A model generated the notes under the pieces. That model was given only the letters and a program-made list of their open reading frames with translations. It was not told the DNA's origin and made no database searches. Shown here in pieces: positions 59,454 to 64,000 of a stretch of 64,000 bases of DNA. The position numbers and the translations under genes were made by a program. This DNA is from Parvibaculum sp. (lineage in GTDB: Bacteria > Pseudomonadota > Alphaproteobacteria > Parvibaculales > Parvibaculaceae): the NCBI GenBank assembly GCA_019635965.1, contig JAHBYK010000002.1:39680-103679 (forward strand), read 5' to 3'. Numbering within the stretch: the first letter of the stretch is position 1; every line of letters begins with the position of its first letter.

Positions 59454-61310
59454 ATGAGCCTTGCAGAAGATACGGGTGCGCCCGCGCCCTTCAAGCCGCT
59501 GAAACAGAAACCGCCGAAGATCACCGTGAAACGCGCGGATGACGGCACCTTCTACATCTCGTCGGACTATCCGCTGCCCGCGATGAAGCGTTCCGTGCCG
59601 CATATTCTCGAAGAGCGCGCGGCGCTCCACCCGGACCGCAATTTCATCGCCGAGCGCGATGCGGCCGGCGAATGGCGCTACATCACTTATGGCGAGGCGA
59701 ATGCGAAGGCCGATGCGGTGGCGAGCGCGCTTCTCGCGCGCGGGCTCGATCAGTCGGCGCCGCTCATGATTCTCTCCAGCAATTCGATCGCCCATGCCGT
59801 CATGGCGCTTGGCGCGATGAAGGCGGGCGTGCCGGTCGCGCCGGTCAGCGTGCCCTATTCGCTGATGAGTTCCGATTTCTCGAAGCTCCGCCATGTCGTG
59901 GCGTTGACGAAGCCGAAGATGATCTTCGCCGATCATGGCGATCTCTATGCGAAGGCGCTTGCCGCCGTTGCCGAGGGCGCCGAAATCGTGACGCAGACCG
60001 GCAGCGTCGCCGGCGCCACGTCGTATGACGATCTTCTGAAAACCAATACGAGCCCGGATGTCCGCGCCTCGATGGAGAAGATCGGCCATGACACGGTGGC
60101 GAAGTATCTCTTCACGTCCGGTTCCACCGGCATGCCGAAAGGCGTCATCCAGACGCACCGCATGATGATGGCGCAGATCGCGGCGGCCGAGGCGCTGCGC
60201 AGCGAAGAGCCCGATCCGGCCGAGATCCCGCAAAGCCTCGAATGGATGCCCTGGAACCATATTTCCGCCGGCAATATTGGCTTCAATGGCAACATGAATG
60301 CAGGCGGCACGGTCTATCTCGATGCGGGCAAGCCCATTCCCGGCATGTTCGATCAGACGATCAGAAATCTCCGCGAGGTGAGCCCGCGCGTCTTCGGTTC
60401 GGCGCCCGTCGCCTTTGCCATGCTTGCCGATGCGATGGAGCGCGATGCGGAGCTCCGCGCGAGTTTCTTCAGGAACCTCGAATATATGGGTTATGGCGGC
60501 GCCACGCTTTCGAGCGACATCTATGACCGGATGCAGGCGCTTGCCGTCGCCGAGACGGGCTATCGCATTCCGCTCACCACCATGTATGGCGCGACCGAAA
60601 CGCAGGGCATCACCGTCGTCCATTGGGTCACGGAGCGCGTCGGCCTTGTCGGCCTGCCGGTGCCGGGCATCACGCTGAAGCTCGTGCCGAACGGCGCCAA
60701 GCTCGAAGTCCGCGTGAAGGGCCCGACGGTGACGCCGGGCTATGTCAACGATCCGAAGAAGACGGCGGAAGCCTTCGACGATGAAGGTTTCTACAGCCTC
60801 GGCGATGCGGCGAAGTTTCTCGATGAGGCACGGCCCGAACTCGGCCTCGTTTTCGATGGCCGCGTGACGGAGGATTTCAAGCTCTCGTCCGGCACCTGGG
60901 TCTCGACGGGAACGCTGCGCGCCGATGCCGTCGCCGCCTGCACGCCGCTCGTGCAGGATGCCGTCGTCTGCGGCCTCGACAAGCCCTATATCGCGCTGCT
61001 TGCCTGGCCGAATATCGCGGCCGCGCGGAAGATCGCGGGCCTGCCGGACGATGCCGCGCCGCAGGATGCGATCTCGCATCCGAAAGTGGCGGAGTATCTT
61101 CGCGCCGCGCTCGGCAAGCACAACAAGGCCGGCGGCGGCTCCTCCACGCGCATCGCCCGCATCCATCTCATGCTCGAGCCGCCCTCGATCGACGGTCACG
61201 AGATCACCGACAAGGGCTATGTGAATCAGGCGGCCACAGCCGCGCGCCGCGCCCATCTCGTCGAGCGGCTCTATCAGGAGCCCGCGCCGGAAGATGTGAT
61301 CGTGGTGTAA
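59454..61310 (+). CDS. Feruloyl-CoA synthase-like acyl-CoA ligase
   Basis: A 618-residue AMP-forming ligase. ATP loop LFTSGSTGMPKGVIQ at about 218-232; EWMPWNHISAGN, YGATETQGITVVHW, and the domain hinge region LVFDGRVTEDFKLSSGTWVSTGTLRADAVAAC, which replaces the usual GGEN hinge and is the mark of the feruloyl-CoA synthase branch. The leader ITVKRADDGTFYISSDYPLPAM is also typical of that branch. Substrate may be an aromatic or other carboxylic acid; no hydroxycinnamate pathway genes are adjacent. Confidence 0.9.
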   Translation: MSLAEDTGAPAPFKPLKQKPPKITVKRADDGTFYISSDYPLPAMKRSVPHILEERAALHPDRNFIAERDAAGEWRYITYGEANAKADAVASALLARGLDQSAPLMILSSNSIAHAVMALGAMKAGVPVAPVSVPYSLMSSDFSKLRHVVALTKPKMIFADHGDLYAKALAAVAEGAEIVTQTGSVAGATSYDDLLKTNTSPDVRASMEKIGHDTVAKYLFTSGSTGMPKGVIQTHRMMMAQIAAAEALRSEEPDPAEIPQSLEWMPWNHISAGNIGFNGNMNAGGTVYLDAGKPIPGMFDQTIRNLREVSPRVFGSAPVAFAMLADAMERDAELRASFFRNLEYMGYGGATLSSDIYDRMQALAVAETGYRIPLTTMYGATETQGITVVHWVTERVGLVGLPVPGITLKLVPNGAKLEVRVKGPTVTPGYVNDPKKTAEAFDDEGFYSLGDAAKFLDEARPELGLVFDGRVTEDFKLSSGTWVSTGTLRADAVAACTPLVQDAVVCGLDKPYIALLAWPNIAAARKIAGLPDDAAPQDAISHPKVAEYLRAALGKHNKAGGGSSTRIARIHLMLEPPSIDGHEITDKGYVNQAATAARRAHLVERLYQEPAPEDVIVV

Positions 61311-61323
61311 AGCCGCCCATCTG

Positions 61324-61354
61324 CGTCATGACCCGCGTAAGGCGGGTCATGACG
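61324..61354. terminator. Perfect 13-bp inverted repeat
   Basis: CGTCATGACCCGC (61324-61336) pairs perfectly with GCGGGTCATGACG (61342-61354), 5-base loop. It lies between the ligase stop and the DUF924 gene. No T tract. Could be a terminator or a dispersed REP-like element. Confidence 0.55.
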
Positions 61355-61370
61355 GCCAAGGGGAACGAAG

Positions 61371-61916
61371 ATGACCGTCCGTCCGCGCGATGTGCTCGAT
61401 TTCTGGTTCGCCGCCGGGCCTGAAAAATGGTTTGCGAAGAATGATGCCTTCGATGCGGAGATCAAGCGCCGCTTCGCAGAGACCTATCGCATGGCGTCGG
61501 AAGGCAAGCTCGACAGCTGGGCGAACGAGGCGCAGGGCGCGCTCGCCCTCATCCTCATGCTCGACCAGTTCTCGCGCAATCTCTGGCGCAACGATCACCG
61601 CGCCTTCCTGCAGGATGCGAAGGCGCTGGCGCTGGCCGACGAGGCGGTGCGCCGCCGTTTCGATGTCGAGACGCCGGTGACCGCGCGCAAATGGTTCTAC
61701 ATGCCCTATATGCATGCCGAAGACCTCGCGGCGCAGGAGCGCGGCCTCGTGCTTTTCGCGCAGCGTCTCGACGACCCGGAAACGATGCGCCATGCCGTCG
61801 AACATGCGGACATCATCCGCCGCTTCGGCCGCTTCCCGCATCGCAATGCCGTTCTCGGCCGCCTCACGACGCCGGAGGAGCAGACCTTCCTCGATCAGGG
61901 CGGCTTCAAGGGCTGA
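61371..61916 (+). CDS. DUF924 family protein
   Basis: A 181-residue soluble helical protein. The family pattern is clear: VLDFWFAAGPEKWFAKNDAFDAEIKRRF at the start, ALALILMLDQFSRNLWRNDHRAF in the middle, KWFYMPYMHAEDLAAQE, and HADIIRRFGRFPHRNAVLGR near the end. Function is unknown; the fold is TPR-like. It follows the ligase gene at 60 bases. Confidence 0.93.
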   Translation: MTVRPRDVLDFWFAAGPEKWFAKNDAFDAEIKRRFAETYRMASEGKLDSWANEAQGALALILMLDQFSRNLWRNDHRAFLQDAKALALADEAVRRRFDVETPVTARKWFYMPYMHAEDLAAQERGLVLFAQRLDDPETMRHAVEHADIIRRFGRFPHRNAVLGRLTTPEEQTFLDQGGFKG

Positions 61917-62095
61917 GCGGCGGGGCGAATTTGCCGCCCCCCGGCAAGCCTGTCCGGCAATCCTTGCCGGAAGCGTTAACGCGGCGTCCTGTGGATAAGT
62001 CAACTCATTGAAATAATTTGGTTTTTTCTGGCCACTCCTCTGGTCCGGCGGTTGCAAATCCGTTTGCCAAACAGGCTCAAACGGAGACCCCGCCC

Positions 62096-62302
62096 ATGAT
62101 TACCGACCGCGAAATCAACCTGCTGGCCGCCTATATGGTCGATACCCACGGCCGCAAGGCGCTCACCTATGCCGATACGGCGGTTCTGGAACTCGAGGAA
62201 ATCGGCGAGAAAATGCGCGCCGATGCCTGGCGGATGCTGCGCGTCGTCGTGGAAGACATGGTGGAAGGCCGCCGCAGCCGCGAAGGCGAAATTCTCCACT
62301 GA
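62096..62302 (+). CDS. Small conserved protein of unknown function (DUF6494-like)
   Basis: A 68-residue acidic, helical protein starting MITDREINLLAAYMVDTHG, rich in Glu/Arg/Met, with no signal or metal motif. The ATG at 62096 follows GGAGA; an upstream start at 62018 would add a non-conserved leader. The resemblance to a small alphaproteobacterial conserved family is from memory and tentative. The 180-base stretch before it is AT-rich near 62000-62040 and carries short inverted repeats but no gene. Confidence 0.7.
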   Translation: MITDREINLLAAYMVDTHGRKALTYADTAVLELEEIGEKMRADAWRMLRVVVEDMVEGRRSREGEILH

Positions 62303-62392
62303 TTGCGCCCCGAATTTGCCGCTTGGCGCTTTCCGCGCCCGGCGGCTAAAACGGTCCCTCACGAAATTCAGAAGGCGGGAGGGCCACCGACA

Positions 62393-63334
62393 ATGTCACT
62401 CGATCCACAGGCGAAGGCGCTGCTCGAACAGATGGCGGCGAACCCGGATGCACCGCGTCTGATCGACCTGCCGCCGGCCGGCGGGCGCGAAATGTACCGC
62501 GCCATGGCCGCCATGCTCGATCCGCAGGGCGTGCCCATCGGCAAGGTCGAGGACCGTTCGATCCCCGGCCCCGCGGGCGATATTCCCGTCCGCATCTACA
62601 CGCCGGTCGCGGCCGGCGGCACGGGCCCCGCGCTCGTCTATTATCATGGCGGCGGCTGGGTCATCGGCGATCTCGAAACGCATGATGCGCTTTGCCGCAC
62701 GCTCGCCAACGAAGCCGGATGCAAGGTCATCGCCGTCGATTACCGCCTCGCGCCCGAGCATCCTTTCCCCGCCGCCATCGACGATGCCTATGCGGCCGCG
62801 AAATGGGTGGAAGCCAATGCCGCCGAAATCGGCATCGACCCGAACCGCATCGCCGTTGCGGGCGACAGTGCGGGCGGCAATCTCGCTGCCGCCGTTTCGC
62901 TGCGCGCGAAGGCCGAGAAGGGTCCGCATATCGCCTTCCAGCTTCTCATCTATCCGGTCACGGATGCGCCGCGTACCACGCAGTCCTACAGGGATTTCGC
63001 CACGGGCCACATGCTCGAGGCCGAGGGCATGGACTGGTTCTGGAACCATTATGTGCTGAGCGCGGGTGCCGATCCGAAGCATCCCTATGCCGCGCCGCTT
63101 CATGCGGAGTCGCTTGCCGGGCTGCCGCCTGCCTATGTCGTCACCGCCGGTTTCGACGTGCTGCGCGATGAGGGCAAGGCCTATGCGGATGCGCTGAAAA
63201 AGGCCGGCGTCGCGGTCGAATATGTCAATTACGAATGCATGATCCACGGCTTCTTCAACATGCAGGGCGCGCTCGATGTGGCGCGCGATGCGGTGAAGGC
63301 GGCCGCGAAGGCGCTGAGGGACGCGCTCGCCTGA
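62393..63334 (+). CDS. HSL-family (GDXG) esterase/lipase
   Basis: A 313-residue alpha/beta-hydrolase of the hormone-sensitive-lipase group. Oxyanion motif YYHGGGWVIGDLETHD (about 83-98), DYRLAPEHPFPAA, nucleophile motif GDSAGGNLAAA (Ser about 159), acid Asp in FDVLRDEG and His in MIHGF. No signal peptide, so it acts inside the cell on short to medium acyl esters. Start at 62393 follows GCGGGAGGG. Confidence 0.94.
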   Translation: MSLDPQAKALLEQMAANPDAPRLIDLPPAGGREMYRAMAAMLDPQGVPIGKVEDRSIPGPAGDIPVRIYTPVAAGGTGPALVYYHGGGWVIGDLETHDALCRTLANEAGCKVIAVDYRLAPEHPFPAAIDDAYAAAKWVEANAAEIGIDPNRIAVAGDSAGGNLAAAVSLRAKAEKGPHIAFQLLIYPVTDAPRTTQSYRDFATGHMLEAEGMDWFWNHYVLSAGADPKHPYAAPLHAESLAGLPPAYVVTAGFDVLRDEGKAYADALKKAGVAVEYVNYECMIHGFFNMQGALDVARDAVKAAAKALRDALA

Positions 63335-63343
63335 CACTCGATA

Positions 63344-63383
63344 TGCCATGACCCGGCGTCAGAATCGGGCGCCGGGCATGGCA
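63344..63383. terminator. Hairpin after HSL esterase gene
   Basis: TGCCATG-A-CCCGGCG (63344-63358) pairs with CGCCGGGCATGGCA (63370-63383), 14 bp with one bulged A. It begins 10 bases past the esterase stop. No T tract. Probable terminator or stabilising hairpin. Confidence 0.6.
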
Positions 63384-63433
63384 GCATCCTTCTCCATGCG
63401 CTATAGGACGGAAAACAACAGGGGGAAGTGTCC

Positions 63434-64000
63434 ATGCCCGCGCTCCGTTCGCCGCTCATCCATCCCTTCTCGAATTTCGATGTGCCGCATCTTCTTGCCG
63501 TCCATGCTGCGGCGCGGCCGGATCATCCCTTTCTTATCTGGGAGCCTTTCGAGGGCGAGACGCGCATCTGGTCCTATGCGCGGTTCCAGCATGAGGTCAT
63601 GCAGGTTGCGGCGGGGCTCAGGAAGCGCGGCGTGAAGTTCGGCGAGCGTGTCCTCGTCCATCTCGACAACTGCCCCGAAAGCCTCATCGCCTGGTATGCC
63701 TGCGCCCATCTCGGTGCCGTCGCCGTCACCACCAATGCGCGCTCCGTCGCCGACGACCTCACCTATTTCAGCGATCATGCGGGCGTCGTCGGGGCGATCA
63801 CGCAACCGGCCTTCGCCTCGCTCGTCGCCTCTTCCTGCGCGAAGATCAAATGGCTCGCCGTGACCGAAACGGACAATGGCGCCGCGCCGCAGGAGAAAAA
63901 TCTGCCCGCGAAGTCGGAAAGTTTCGCCGCGCTTTATGGCGATGCGTCCGATGCGCCCTTGCGCGCGCCCGATCCCATGGCGCGTGTCGGCATCCAGTAT
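63434..64000 (+). CDS. AMP-dependent acyl-CoA synthetase (5' part; cut by window)
   Basis: The first 189 codons of an AMP-forming ligase that continues past the window. The N-terminal subdomain is clear: DVPHLLAVHAAARPDHPFLIW, WSYARFQHEVMQVAAGLRKRGVKFGERVLVHLDNCPESLIAWYACAHLGAVAVTTNARSVADDLTYFSDHAG. The ATP loop lies beyond the end. The layout resembles the carnitine/crotonobetaine-CoA ligase (CaiC) group, but substrate cannot be named. Start follows GGGGGAAG. Confidence 0.85.
   Translation, partial: MPALRSPLIHPFSNFDVPHLLAVHAAARPDHPFLIWEPFEGETRIWSYARFQHEVMQVAAGLRKRGVKFGERVLVHLDNCPESLIAWYACAHLGAVAVTTNARSVADDLTYFSDHAGVVGAITQPAFASLVASSCAKIKWLAVTETDNGAAPQEKNLPAKSESFAALYGDASDAPLRAPDPMARVGIQY

Noticed and set aside
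59355..61256. 633-codon minus-strand frame opposite the feruloyl-CoA synthase-like gene
   Set aside because: Antisense shadow with arginine-rich, low-information sequence.

Overview
The window is 64 kb of high-GC, gene-dense chromosome with no insertion sequences, phage genes or CRISPR arrays visible. Codon use, gene families and neighbourhoods (argH - small lipoprotein - lysA - TIGR02302 protein; an ethylmalonyl-CoA pathway gene set; BigR/Blh; Coq7; GluQ-RS) point to an alphaproteobacterium of the Hyphomicrobiales/Parvibaculales type. The many acyl-CoA enzymes and a haloalkane dehalogenase recall Parvibaculum, but the species cannot be proved from sequence reading alone.

Layout. 1-6 kb: TIGR02302/DUF4175 membrane protein (cut by the window edge), lysA, an LptM-like lipoprotein and argH, all on the minus strand, then a TlpA-like thioredoxin. 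6-23 kb: carbon assimilation through acyl-CoA esters. Here lie 3-hydroxyacyl-CoA dehydrogenase, etfBA, a PduO-type cobalamin adenosyltransferase, a cytochrome b561, a haloalkane dehalogenase, a HIG1-type small membrane protein, methylsuccinyl-CoA dehydrogenase (mcd), crotonyl-CoA carboxylase/reductase (ccr), another acyl-CoA dehydrogenase and ethylmalonyl-CoA mutase (ecm). Together ccr, ecm and mcd are the signature steps of the ethylmalonyl-CoA pathway; the adenosyltransferase makes the B12 cofactor for ecm and ETF takes the electrons from mcd. Inserted among them are trkH and a sulfide/persulfide detoxification locus (blh, bigR, rhodanese, TauE/SafE exporter) with a clear palindromic operator. 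23-25.5 kb: an unrecognised three-gene cassette (small coiled-coil protein, membrane protein, exported vWA protein).

25.5-31 kb: transporter, acyltransferase, GluQ-RS, esterase, HNH nuclease, Coq7 and DsbB. 31-40 kb: a two-component signalling island with three single-domain receivers, a NarL-type regulator, a large PAS hybrid kinase, and a kinase whose likely membrane sensor is a separate upstream gene; a degenerate LytM-domain protein overlaps one receiver gene. 40-46.7 kb: tRNA-Leu(CAA), GNAT proteins, a glutamine-synthetase-like ligase/creatininase/TetR operon, a TetR regulator divergent from a Coq4-like gene, ArsC-like protein and TusA.

46.7-64 kb: lipid and xenobiotic catabolism. Four acyl-CoA synthetases, an LLM flavin monooxygenase, SDRs, an HSL-type esterase, and a seven-gene minus-strand cluster (two CMD-like proteins, SDR, metallo-hydrolase, two GSTs, a GH84-like protein) divergent from an acyl-CoA synthetase. 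The substrate of that cluster is unknown. The most interesting candidates for new biology are this cluster, the 23.4-25.5 kb membrane/vWA cassette, the split sensor-kinase locus, and the haloalkane dehalogenase placed inside the mcd-adenosyltransferase gene string.
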